A program made the translations under genes and the position numbers. Shown here piece by piece: positions 34,692-46,607 of a stretch of 64,000 nucleotides of DNA. This DNA comes from Monocercomonoides exilis (taxonomy: Eukaryota > Preaxostyla > Oxymonadida > Polymastigidae). The notes under the pieces are model-generated. The model saw only the letters and a program-made list of their open reading frames with translations, searched no databases and was not told the origin of the DNA. The stretch lies in the NCBI GenBank assembly GCA_001643675.2, contig LSRY02000007.1, forward strand, positions 625,001 through 689,000, given 5' to 3'. The first letter of the stretch is position 1. Each line of letters begins with the position of its first letter.

Positions 34692-37311
34692 ATGTCGAGT
34701 TTCATTTACATTTTGTTGACAGTGAAAATAACTTCATCCGCATTTGATTGCGCACTTAAAGAAAATGTTCTCGTATCATATGAAGATGGAAGACGCTGCA
34801 TTGAATCACTTGAGGTAAATTATATTTTTTCCTTTTATTTTGTGCTTATTAGCATTGATTACTTGTTTTTCAGCTAAATAACAATGAAAAAGAAGTAGAC
34901 AATACTATTGATACTTTGCTTGGATTAGCTGAGCTCAATGTGTTTAAGGATATAACTTTAAATCCTCCGTATCCATTTGAAAATTTGAAAGCAAATATGA
35001 CTGAAAAAATTGAAGCTCTTAGAAAAAAGGAATATGCAAATGCAAATGAATTCTATTCAGCCGTTGCGGAACTATTTTCAAAACAAAAAGATCCACATTC
35101 TGTATTTTTCAAACCATGCTTCGATAAATTTGAGTTTATATTACCTTTTGGGCTATCTGCAAAAGCAACTGGCGATGATAAAAAGAAAACCACAATTACA
35201 TTGGTAAAACATTCTGAGCCATATGCTTTTGTAACAGAAGAATATTTGAAAACAGGAAAGGATTATTCTGGCTACGAAGTTACTGAAATTAATCCGGATG
35301 GTGGAGATCTCATTAACGAACCAGCAGCAACTACGCTTGGCAAATGGGCAGATGAAAATATTTATAACTCAAAATTATCACCTTCACGCTTTAATAAAGC
35401 GATTCAGTCAGATTTTGCAATACGTTTACAGAAAGTTTATTCTATGCCAAAATCTAAAAGTGTGAAAATGAGACTTCAGCACGATGGAAACGATATGGTG
35501 ATCGATTTCGAGTGGAAAGTTAGACCCCTCGTCAATGTTTCACATTTGGATGATCTTTGTCCAATAGCAAACTATACCTCGGATAATTATCGTAATAACG
35601 AAGCTCAAAGTTTATATGGCTTGAAATATGAAAGCACACCCTTGGGACGCTTTATGGCTGACATTCTGCCGAAACAGGCAGAACAAGCATCTAATTTGCA
35701 GGAGCGCAAGCAAAAACAAAGAAGAAAAGCGCAAACAGCTTTAAACGAAGACGAGCCAGAAGAAGATTTTGAAGAACTTATTTCTGGTCCTGTATTGCGA
35801 TTTTTGCACTTTAATCCAGAGAAAATCGGTTACATTCGAATCGACAGTTTTTATCCAAAAAGCGAAGAGCAGATGAAGCAGTACATCGACCAGCTGCAGG
35901 AATCCTTCAACATTATGAAAGAGAAAGGCACGACTCATCTGATTGTGGATGTGAGAGGAAACGGAGGCGGCTATGTCGCTATGGGAATGCGGACGCTGCA
36001 GTACTTGTCAAATAATGTGTACCCTGTCTTTGGGGAATATGGTTTTGCTTCAAATTTGCTTTTAATATTATTCATAATTATTTATTATTCATTATTACCA
36101 TTATTATCATTATTATATTTATATCTGTTTGATTGTTTAGATATACGTGAAACTCAGATTTATTCAGAAATGAATTCTGTGAAAGTATTGTCAAACATCA
36201 CTCACCTGAAATACGAAAGCTACAATGTTGTCGACGATTGGTATACAAATCCTGTTGAAAAAGTGTTTAACCTGACGAACAAGGATTCGATCAAACAAAA
36301 ATATGCAAAGAGATATACTGTTGATATTCTTGATGATGAGCTGCAGTTTGAGAAGATGTACGAAGTGCTGCAGAAAGGAGCACCCATCCAATTTGATCCA
36401 CAACATCTGATCATTGTCACTGTTTGCTATTGATAAAAATGCATTCTTGTCTTTTATCAATTGTCATTAATTAACTATTCTTTATTTTCTTTCTTTCTTT
36501 AACTTTTTAATCACTTTCTTGCTGACTTGATTGTGTGCTATCATCCAAGGACGGCTTATGCGGAAGCACCTGCTCCTGCTTCATTAAGCATGCTTCTGAA
36601 TCGCGAATTGCGCGTATGGTTGGCTTCGGCCGCTCGCCGCTGGATGAGAAAGCGCCGTTTGACGTTGGGTCATTTGCCGGCGGCTCTGTTGTCGACACAA
36701 CGTGGCTCTACGACAAGTGGCTGGCATACAAAGACCAGATGGCGTCTGCCCCGAGGCCGCTGCTGCGAAAGGGGGCATTGCTGCGCTGGGCGTTTGAAGA
36801 GATCTATTCGTTTGAGTGGAAGCACCGCAACGAGCTTTTGGAATTCAAGGTCAACGAGCCAGACTTCCGCATACCCCATTTCCCGAAGCCCGCATCTGAC
36901 GAATACAAAAAGGAGAATTTAAAGGAGGCACTGGATGAATTGAAGCCTCTATTCAACAAGTGTGCTGAGTGGGAGGTGAAAGTGGACGAGGCGTGCAAGA
37001 ACAAGAATTCTAAGCATCGGATATTTGGGAGAAAATGCACGAAGAATGGCGATTTTGACAACACCACGTGTGCGTTTGCGAGGTGCGAGACGGGATATTA
37101 CTGGGCAGGATCGATAACTATTGAAGAAGGACAGGAAATCCCAGTTTGTGTGAAGATTCCAGATCGTCCGCAAAAGAAAGATACAAATGTGTGGGATGTC
37201 ATTGCTCCGATTCTTGTGATTGGGATAAGCGCTGTGGTTGCAGCTGTTGTTATCATTGTTGTGTGTATTGTTCGGCATAGAAAGAAGCATCAGTACAATA
37301 ACATGGAGTAA
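34692..37311 (+). CDS. Membrane-anchored S41-type (C-terminal processing) serine peptidase
   Basis: Four exons (34692-34814, 34874-36041, 36141-36421, 36550-37311) join in phase to about 777 residues. An N-terminal hydrophobic stretch (MSSFIYILLTVKITSSAFDC) fits a signal peptide. The core has IGYIRIDSFYPKSEEQ and HLIVDVRGNGGGYVAMG, the GYIRL and LIxDLRGNGGG motifs of S41 peptidases. The catalytic Ser lies in DGLCGSTCS (residue about 530), at the start of the last exon. No PDZ domain is evident, as in eukaryotic S41 relatives of the CPAF/fungal type. A Cys-rich segment near residues 670-720 precedes a single span (IAPILVIGISAVVAAVVIIV) and a short tail with YNNM, a YxxPhi-type signal. The ectodomain protease would act in the secretory or endo-lysosomal lumen or outside the cell. 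The substrate is unknown. Confidence 0.82.
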
Positions 37312-37842
37312 ATTACAAGCTCATTTTTTTTAAGTCTTTTGTTTTTGATGATGATTGCAGAATCGAGTCTTTTACAAGAATTCAGAAACTTTTTCAATAT
37401 CATAACTCTCAAAAGAAATTTCAAACAAGTTTTGCAATCAAAGAAATTTATGTTTCATGATTTTAATGATTGAAATACTTTCTCTTTTATGTCTTGCTAA
37501 AGTTTTTGAATTTTTTTTTTCTCTTTCATTACAATTCATTGCACAAATTGTTGGAAGCTGTTATTAAATTGAATATAACACACATCACCTATTTTAAGAG
37601 AGGCAAATCACTTGTTTAAATAACAAACAATTTTGTTATTTTTGATTTCAGAAACTTCAAATAATTGGAAATATGAAATATAAGAAAGAGTAACAATTAC
37701 TAATTAAGCTCAAAACTCAAAAATCAAAGAAAACATAAAAGAAACTCAAACAATAAACATTAAACACTAAAAATCAGATAAAATACATACACATAAACAC
37801 TCACATTTACTCGGTTTCTAAAAAAAGTTCTTCTTCTATTAC
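37312..37842. other. Intergenic between convergent gene ends
   Basis: The S41 gene ends rightward at 37311 and the LRR gene ends leftward at 37843. The sequence is AT-rich 3' flank for both, with AATAAA-like hexamers on both strands. No gene is seen. Confidence 0.45.
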
Positions 37843-40800
37843 TCACAGTCCTGTTTCGCTTTCCTCTGAAGGAGAGTCCACATCTCCGTCTGGCTCGTCG
37901 TCGCTGCTGTCGCCATGGGCAGCAATCTGCGCATCCCATGCCGAAGACTCCTTCCTCACCTCTGCTTCGTGTTTCTTCCCCTTCTTGCTTGCTGCTGGTT
38001 GTGCGCTCACTCGAAGCCAAGGAGCAGAAGAAGATGGTGTCAATGAGCCAGTTAAAGGTGCAGGTGCAACTGAAGATGGAACAGAAACTGCTCCTCCATT
38101 TGCCAATCGAGGCAAAGAGGGAGTTGAAGATTGAGTTTTGATAGGGTTAACTGACTTGGAGGAAGAGTCTGACGAAGAAAATGCTGGATGAGAAAGCAGT
38201 TTTGAAGCAGGCAGTGCAACTTTCTTTTGTGTGCTGTTGGAAGCTTCTTTGGCTTTTGGCTGCAGTTTCTGTGAAGATGGAGATCTTTGTGAAAGAGTCG
38301 TGGATGAACGTGTCATTTGAGTAATATTTGTTTTTGTACCATTCTTTCCTGTCTGCTGCCTCTTAACAAGAACAGGCTTTTGCAGAGAAGATGAAGAATA
38401 TGTCCCTTTCAAACCACTTTTTGCGTTTCTAGTAACTTTTATTGCACTCAGCAATTTTTCTTCTTCTTCTTCTTCTTCCTCCTCCTCCTCCTCCTCTTCT
38501 TCTTCTTCCTCTTCTTCCTCTTCTTCCTCTTCCTCTTCCTCTTCGCTGTCGTCCAAACTCGAAGTCTTTTTCCCTTTTAAGTGTTCGTTTTCTATCCTCT
38601 CATCTTTCTCTCTTTCCAGCCGATCTAATTCTTCTTCATCAATTTCTGTACCTTCCTTCAGCTCTTCCCCGTTCAGCAGCTTCGATAACGCTTCTTCATT
38701 CTCATTGTCAACAACAATTTCTCCGACTTCTTCGTCTTCATCGCTTTCCTCCCCAGCCATCACTACCTCCATCAAATCTTTCATCTTTTCTTTGTTCTCT
38801 TCATCTCCTTTAAGTGGAAAAGCACTTTGATCCTTGCCTATCTCCTCTGAAGCATCTGGAATGTTTACAGAGGGCAGCATCATGTTCAGCGAGACTGAGC
38901 CGATCATCGACGTGACAAGCGAAAGAGGAGATGACTGAACTTCACTGTCTGGATGAGCGGATGAAGAAGAGTCAGAGCTTGAATATCTATTTGTGGTAGG
39001 CAAAGAAGAAGAAGAAGAAGAAGACGATGATGATTGTGGTGGAAATAGTGTTGTATTGACTGTAGAATTAGACTCTGAAGTTTGTAATGAACTTAAGTTT
39101 GGTAAGCTTTTGTTAGTTTTTGTTTCATTCTGTTTTGTTACTGCATTAGAAGTAACAGAATTTGAAGCAAACTTGTCAGAATCTGTTGAAGATGCTGATT
39201 TACTCTTGCAGCTGGCATTCAGAGGAGCCAACGAAGAGCTTTTAGATGGTGGTATTGCAACTGAATGTTCCGCTTTACTGTTCTCTGAGCTTAACAACGT
39301 ATCCAATGCATCCCTCAAATTCTTCGCAGAAGTTTCATTCTCTTTGTCATTTTTGTCATTTCCTGTCATTTTTTGATTAATCTCTTCATTTTTGTGTATC
39401 CTTCCTCCAGTTTCACTGCTCGCCAAATGCGCATTTTGCGCCTCTTCCTTTTGAGCAGCCTCGTTTCGTGCCGCGTTCATTCGATAGAGCAGCGTCGAGT
39501 TTTGATGCGCTGCTGCACAGCTTGACTCACACAGAGTGTCTACAACAGAAGGGAACATCTGTGCGAATCTCCTGCAAAGCGAGTGATATGTCATTGAATG
39601 GCTGATGATCGAGGGGAGAAACGACTTGAGCACATAGTCGTCTTCCTGCTCACCTGCTTTTGGTGCGTTTGAAGAAGCGCGTTGCTCTCTTTGAAGACAA
39701 GGGAACCGCGTCACATCCACATCCACATCGTCTTCTTCGTTCTCTGAGAACGAATCGCTGTTGTCTGCTCTTCCATTTTTCGTAGTCTGTTTACACTTTT
39801 GCCTTCTCATTTTTCTGTGTTCGAGAAGTTTTGTGTAGAACGCAATGTGCTTCGGGTCGATGGAGTCGTTTGGCATTGGAAGAGTGGCAGGGTTGATAAA
39901 GTGCTGCCAGGAAAGAAGCTTGGAATACTCGTCGTGGAATGGCTTGTATAGATTGCTATTGTAAAGTGAAGTGGTTGTGCTATTTGATGATGAATGAAAT
40001 GAGGTTGAAGAAGAAGACGACAAAGAAGTAAGTGAAAGATGTGGTTTGGTTGGATCATTGCTTGACGACGACGAAGAAGAAGAAGAAGTTGATAAAGAAG
40101 AAGTGGAAGAATTAGAATTCAGTTTAGGAGACTGTTCGCTGTGAAGTGACAAAGCATCGTCTTGATCATTTCCAGAAGGCGACGACGAATGAGAAGGTGA
40201 CGACTCAGTTTTTGAAGGCTGTTTGGAAAGGATGAGCGTGGCAAGGCAGGGCAGCCGATAAGAAAGATACGAGCGGACAAGAGATGCACTCAGAAAAGGA
40301 TGTGCTTGAGACGAGTCAAAGCCATCACGAGGAGAGTTGAAGCTGAAAAATGAGCATCGGCGAGACGGCATTCGCTTTTGTGCGGGTGGATTGATTGAAC
40401 TGTCTTCGTCTTTCAATGAGGAAGAGGAAGAAGAAGAAGAAGGAGAAGAAGAAGAATCACAGGAGTCTTCGCTTTCTGCAATATTGTCCGGTACAATTCG
40501 ATTCTGTGAAATGTCAAGAGAAGATAAATGTGGAAAATGATATGCAATTCTGTTCAGGTCTCCAAGGTTGGTTATTCCACAGTCGTTTAGAGAGAGCGTC
40601 GTAATCAATGGGAAGGTGCTTGAAAACTGTCAATTCAAAACAAAAAAAAGAGAAAAAATAAAATTTCATTACAGAGAAGTATAAAAACATATTGGAATAC
40701 AAAATATAAGTGAGAAAAAAAAAATAATACTAAAACTTTTGAAAGAAAAAAAGATGCAGTTAATAAAAATCAGCTTTCACAGAAAGAAACATAAATATCG

Positions 40801-42127
40801 CCCGTTTTCTTTGAATAAAAAAACATCTTCATTCAAATCATCGAGCATCTTCAATAACACCACCAGCGCCACACACTTTTGGCAGCGAGGGGACGAGCGA
40901 CTTGCGGAAGTCCATCAAAGAGAGCGAGAGCGAAGTGATGTGGGAAATGACAGAAGGCGTCAGAGACTCGACAATACGAGAAAACCGGAACGGCTGCGGA
41001 GACTCCTTTCGCGGCTGGGCGCTCTGCTCTGAGGCAGATTGCCCCGCTGTGCCGACTTGTGGCGGGCGAGTCTGTCTTTCTTCAGCTGAAAAAAAAGAGG
41101 CAGACGAAGGAAGAGCAGCAGTTTTGTGTGCTTTGATGTTTGAAATGCTGACAAGTCTATGAGATGCTGGTGGAGATGAGGCAGCTTCTGAGCACTCTCG
41201 GATACCATCTGTCATTGACTCCAAATCTTCAAAAGAAACAAACGCATCACCTGACGGCAAATCTGAGAAATCATCTGGCTTTGCTTGAGCACCTGCAGAG
41301 CTGCTGCACAAATTGACAGATGTTATAGAATTATCATTTATTCCACATTCATTCAGAAGGCATTCCTTTAAAAAAGAATTTTCAGATGGACGCACATCTG
41401 ATATAAATGGATTTGAAAAGGAAGATATTGATTGATTCTCTTCTTGACTTTCAGACATGTTTTGACCAAATTTATTGGTAATATAATTTGAAGATGATAA
41501 AGCATTTGATTGCGATGGATCTTTAGCACTAAAATAAACCGGCATAAATGTTGAAGATCTTGGTTGAGAAATAAGATGATTTGATGAGCACACTTCAGAA
41601 AATGAAGAATCAAAATTCTGACACTTTTCATTCTTCGTATGAGACTGATAATTCTTTGTTTTTGAAAATTGAGCACTTTGAGTATTTTGATGAAGATTTG
41701 GAAATGTTGGTGTAACTTTGTTTGCGGATGCCAATGTATTTTTTGCAGTTATTTTTGTGCCCCCAATCTTAATAAGTGGAAGAGTTGAAAAATGAGACGT
41801 AGCATCAACACTTGAAAGAGCACGCGATTCCTTCTCAATATCTAGCTCATCTTTCTTTTTTACTGTCACACTACGATAAAAAATTTCTGGCTGCTCAGAT
41901 TGAATTCGAGAAAAGGAAGGATGATGTGAATCGTCAGTTTGAGCGCTTATATTCGTAAAATCATATTCATAATAATCATCTCTTTTCGTTGCATATTGTT
42001 GACCAAGACACGAAAGCTCATTTACTGTACTTACATCCGACTTTAATGATTTAGTAACAGGATAAACACTCTTTATTTGATCTTCGTGTGAATGTGAATT
42101 TTTCGAATGTTTCTCGAAATTTTCCAT
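37843..42127 (-). CDS. Leucine-rich-repeat protein with long Ser/Glu low-complexity regions
   Basis: Exon 1 (42127-40877) and exon 2 (40626-37843) are joined across a 250-bp intron (donor GTGTGT, acceptor ACAG) to give about 1344 residues. The junction falls inside an LRR block, with VISHITSLSLSLMDF before it and TTLSLNDCGITNLGDL, then FPHLSSLDISQNRI after it, which supports one gene rather than two. A further LRR-like strand is LPCLATLILSK. The rest is mainly disordered: Ser-rich tracts, a run of about 26 Glu near 38456-38533, acidic and Lys-rich segments and a polar N-terminal 400 residues. Short structured islands exist (for example SFLPSIISHSMTYHSLCRRF). The LRR style is loosely like tubulin-cofactor or axonemal LRR proteins; I cannot assign it. 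Probably cytosolic or nuclear, since no signal peptide or membrane span is seen. Confidence 0.65.
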
Positions 42128-42425
42128 CACAAAATGTTAAAGCAGCTTATATTATATACTAACAACTCAATAAATTTTTATTGTTTCAGTATTTGAAATA
42201 AAATAGATTAGATACAATGCAGATTGGATCAAATTATTCTAATTGAAAAAATAATTTAAAATTGTGGGGGTTATTTAAAATAACCTCTGTTTATTTGAAT
42301 TGACTTGCTTATTTTTAAAATATATATGCGATTTAGAATTGAATGTGCTAAACATAAAAAATGATTGAGTTAGATTATTAGCATGAAAGACTGATATCAA
42401 ATACTAAAGTTTTTTTTTTGATTTA
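42128..42425. other. AT-rich spacer upstream of the LRR gene
   Basis: Contains the presumed promoter of the leftward LRR gene. It ends at the TA that flanks the foldback element. No gene is visible. Confidence 0.4.
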
Positions 42426-43422
42426 GGGTGGTTTTTTTATCAGGACATTTTTTTAACCCGGATATTTTTTTTTATTGGCGTATCTCACTAAATAAAAACT
42501 AAAAACTTAAAAAGCATATTGCACCAGGTTTGAGCACGTATTAAATGTTCATACAAAAAAATTTTTTTGTCAATTTTTGTTTTTGATGAAGATCTTGAGA
42601 ATTTTTAATTTATTTTTGATCATTTGTTTTGCTCGTTTTTAATCGACACTCTTTTTCTGTCAGTTTTTAGCCACTGGACCATGAATCATTCATAATTATC
42701 ATATATAATTTCAAATCTTTTTTGTTTTTTCTTATTTTTTCACGAGTTTTTCGCATTTCATTGTTATTGAAGAAAATTATAAAAAACTGAAAATAATGAG
42801 CTTCACAATATTTATTAGATGATTTTTGTGATATGCGTCAAATGATAAATACTTGCAGTATATATGCGCAAGGTGAAAATTTTGTTAAATGTTGCTGCTT
42901 TTGCAGTACAAATCAATTTTTCATTTTGACAAAATTACTCATTTTGATTTTAATTTTATGAAATATACAAACAAACTTGAGAAGCAATGCATTTTTATCT
43001 AATTTGCACAAAATTTTTATATTTTTATTGAAAGAACAAAAAACAGTTGAGAAAATATGAGTTTTTTATAATTTTCTTCAATAACAATGAAATGCGAAAA
43101 ACTCGTGAAAAAATAAGAAAAAACAAAAAAGATTTGAAATTATATATGATAATTATGAATGATTCATGGTCCAGTGGCTAAAAACTGACAGAAAAAGAGT
43201 GTCGATTAAAAACGAGCAAAACAAATGATCAAAAATAAATTAAAAATTCTCAAGATCTTCATCAAAAACAAAAATTGACAAAAAAATTTTTTTGTATGAA
43301 CATTTAATACGTGCTCAAACCTGGTGCAATATGCTTTTTAAGTTTTTAGTTTTTATTTAGTGAGATACGCCAATAAAAAAAAATATCCGGGTTAAAAAAA
43401 TGTCCTGATAAAAAAACCACCC
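42426..43422. mobile_element. Foldback element: 362-bp arms reading as perfect inverted repeats
   Basis: The left arm (42426-42787) begins GGGTGGTTTTTTTATCAGGA. The right arm (43061-43422) is its reverse complement over the whole 362 bp; I found no mismatch by eye. The spacer is 273 bp and contains no ORF of note. Both ends abut a TA dinucleotide (42424-42425 and 43423-43424), the target-site duplication expected of Tc1/mariner-type insertion. Total length is 997 bp. Near-identity of the arms implies a recent insertion or gene conversion. It carries no transposase, so it would be a non-autonomous element mobilised in trans. Confidence 0.85.
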
Positions 43423-44051
43423 TATTTAAAAAAAATTCGATCTTTCAATAATCTTCTTCGAAAAAAAGAACAATTCGATAATTCGTTCCAAATGCTGTTC
43501 TAACATATGCAATCGAAGATATGAGCTTCATTATAGAGTTTGAATGATTTTTGCAATTAAAAATACAATTTTCCCAATATACAAATCATAAAGGCTTCTG
43601 AAAACTTTCAGTTTATTTTGTCACAATTGTCAATTGTTTCTTAATAACTGTAACATCAACAACAACTTCAATGTTAACTTTTTTAATTCCCTTTGGATGA
43701 CTTTGCCTTTAAATATTTTTGCAACAGAAATTTTCAAATGATATTGTTTAACATTTTTCGCCTTGTTGAGAAACAATGTTAAAAATCATTAACAAGAAAT
43801 ATATAAAACACTGAATTATAAAAAGTATGTATGGTTATTTTTCAAGATTTCGCATCGAGTATTAAACATTTCTATTTTTAACAAATTTTTCTTTTTCGAT
43901 ATTTATCTAATTATTTAGCCGATTACTCATTTTTCTTTCGTGTTCCGAATTCTATTAACCTATTGCCTTTTGATGCTTCAATCTTTTATCTTTCATCATC
44001 CTCAGGATTCCTCACAATCTCAATTTCTATTTCAATTATGACAGACACACA
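43423..44051. other. AT-rich spacer, no supported gene
   Basis: Lies between the foldback element and repeat copy B. I see no ORF or repeat of note. Confidence 0.4.
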
Positions 44052-44236
44052 TAGGACGAAATTTTGAGCTTTCTGAATTTTGTTCCATTCTACTCCAACA
44101 AATATTTTTCTCAAATTTTAAATTTATCCACTTTCTTTTTTGACGTGGGAATGAAAGAATTATTATGATAAGGTTGAAGAAAAAATTTGGAACAAATCGT
44201 TGTTTTTTTCATAAATGAAAGAATTTTTCCCCATAT
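44052..44236. repeat. Copy B of the ~183-bp palindromic dispersed repeat
   Basis: Outer arm TAGGACGAAATTTTGAG and inner arm TTTTGTTCCA (about 44078) are mirrored by TTGGAACAAA (about 44196) and GAATTTTTCCCCATA (to 44236). The internal text GTGGGAATGAAAGAATTATT matches copies at 12681, 55213 and 58699. It lies just upstream of a beta-helix pseudogene. Confidence 0.7.
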
Positions 44237-44379
44237 TCTCTCGCGCTCCCATCATGTTTTCTCTTCCAGCTTGCTCAAAGCATCATCAACAGTTCTTCCG
44301 ATCTTCCTTCAACAACTCCGATACCTCTCTCAGCTTTCAACACTTCTTTCCTCCACCAAACACGCTCTTTGTCAAACGA

Positions 44380-45645
44380 TCTTGTAAAATATAATGGATC
44401 CGAAACTCAAATATTGAAACCTGGAAATTTGGCTTCATACGATCAGAATGGCCTTCGACTTGAATGATGAGAATGGAATGATTCAAATAGTGGAGCTGTC
44501 CACGGAGGTGCACTTTGTGTTTCTTGTGCAAATGGAAATCTCTCAATCACTTCTTGTTCATTCAACAATTGTTCAACTGGTGATCATGGTGGAGTATTAT
44601 TTTGCAGATATTTGCAAAATGTTAACATCACAAAATCTAATTTCACAAATTGTTCCGCTTTGCATGGTGGAGCTGTTGAAATAGCATATCCACAGTCATC
44701 CTCTGTTTGGTCATTCTCAGAAAACAGAGTGGAAAGTTGTTCAATCACAAATTGGTGCGGAACTGGTTGGAATTTTGGACTAAATAATAATCAGTAAAAT
44801 TTTCAATTCCTGTTTTCCAAATGCAAGTGCATTTCAAACTCAGGTGGTGATGCTGCTGGTTCTTTAACATTCTATTGGCCTCCATAAAATTAACCAAGTC
44901 AGTTTTCAATCAATAATTGTCAGTATATAAGCAACAATCTGACCACCTCTGCCAATTATGGAGGATGCTGCAATTTTTTTTCAATCAACTGATTCCTTGA
45001 TGAATGAAGTGATAATCATCACATTCTGTTTCTTCGATAGCAGTGAGGCTACAAATGTCAAAGGGAGTAATGACTTCTTCAACCAAAGCGAAATTACAGA
45101 ATCCCAGTTCAACTTATGTGTGGCAACAACTCCACCAAAAAGAGTGTGTAACAACAATGCAAAAGATAATACTGAGTTCAATGGCTTGCTCTCTTCATAT
45201 CTTTTGTCTTTTTTTCGAGAGAAATACCATTATCATTTGACCAACTCTTTTTTGAATTATTTCTTCGCTTCATTCGCATGTTTTTCCCATTTTATCAACA
45301 AATCTCCATAATCATATCAATCCTATGTTTATTCAACGTTTATCCAAAAACCAGCAACGTCTTTCATTTATTTTCTTTTTCAATCAGTTTTCACCTTTTT
45401 ATTCTTCAATTCATCTCTCATTTTCTGAAAGCTTCATTTCTTCAAAAAAAATCTTTCTTGATAATTTCTTTTGTTATCTCTGATCCAGTGCAGAATTTGA
45501 AGAAATGAAAAATAATCAAAAGGATGATTACGGTGATGTGGAAGTTGTTAAAATGACGTCTTTGCACAATAATTTGAAGATGATGATGCTTGGCGAATTG
45601 AAGGAAATGATTAAAGATCGAGAATTGCGAAAAGAAATCTGGTAA
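44380..45645 (+). pseudogene. Decayed beta-helix family pseudogene
   Basis: One open stretch (about 44475-44797) reads SGAVHGGALCVSCANGNLSI, then CSFNNCSTGDHGGVLFC and NFTNCSALHGGAVEI, clearly beta-helix repeats of the family. Beyond 44797 the similarity continues in shifting frames with stops (for example SGGDAAGSLTFYWP, FSINNCQYISNNLTTSANYG). A final open segment (about 45490-45645) encodes a polar tail ending KEMIKDRELRKEIW before TAA, possibly the cytosolic tail. No signal peptide or single readable frame remains. Breaks are too many to be isolated sequencing errors. Confidence 0.6.
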
Positions 45646-46607
45646 ACAACATAGAGTTTCGTTTTTGATGATTTTTCTTGGACTCATTATTCATTATCAA
45701 TAACTCTTTTTATAAGAGCTTAATACATTGAATCTTTGTCCCACCTTCTTTTCATCAGTTTTCCAAGCTATTTCACTGCATTGCAAAATCCAAAGCATTT
45801 AATTGCATTTATCAACATTCATCTTGAGTCTGTTTGAATGTTTGAAAATAGTCAACTTTCAAAAAATCAAAATTTGGTGAACAAGCATAAAATAATTTCT
45901 CATCATTTGGCCTTTTTCAACTTTCATCACTTCAATTGCAGAAACTCTATATGTTCCTTATGGAATCAAATTCTTTTTTTTTTTCGAAAGTTCTCTTCTT
46001 TCTCTGGCAATCAAGACAATTTTCTGTGCATTATTATAAAATGAAAAAGAAGATGATAAACAAATAATTGAAAGGATATTTAAATAAGACCCAATTACAT
46101 AGCATTTATCATAATTACATCGATTTAACAGTTATCACTCTCGTTTTTTTCCTTTGAGGCAATAAAGGATTTCATTCACTGACTCAGCTTTGTCGAGTTT
46201 ATGACAAGAATATGAGTAGTTCATCATTTTATTAAGGAATCCGAATGGGATCATTATCTTCAAAAAAAAATTCTGTTTGAGCTATATTAATATTCAATAA
46301 GTTGCTTTTTGGAAAAATGAATGTCTCAATAAAGACAAAGAGATTCGAACAACATTGAAATGAAGCGCACAAATAAACATCCGAGAATAGATATTTTGAT
46401 TCATGCTTGAAATAATTGCAAATGAAAAAAATAATCGAATAAGACAAAAGATATTTTTTGTGATTGAATCGAAACAGTTTTCGAATTAATATTCCAAAGT
46501 CAACATTTTTTGTTTTTATTTTCAGTTGAAAGTGTGTCGCAAACATCATTAGCCAATCATTGAACAAACCATTTTCAATTTCCTAATGATCATTTGCACC
46601 CATATTT
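45646..46607. other. Intergenic, no supported gene
   Basis: Upstream region of the large receptor-like gene. ORFs at 45838-46044 (+) and 46232-46567 (-) are Phe/Lys/Asn-rich and look like AT-composition artefacts. Confidence 0.4.

Noticed and set aside
40838-42127. A separate 430-residue protein ending at 40838
   Set aside because: The last 13 codons and the stop lie in an intron. Splicing at 40877/40626 continues the LRR pattern into the next exon, so it is one gene.
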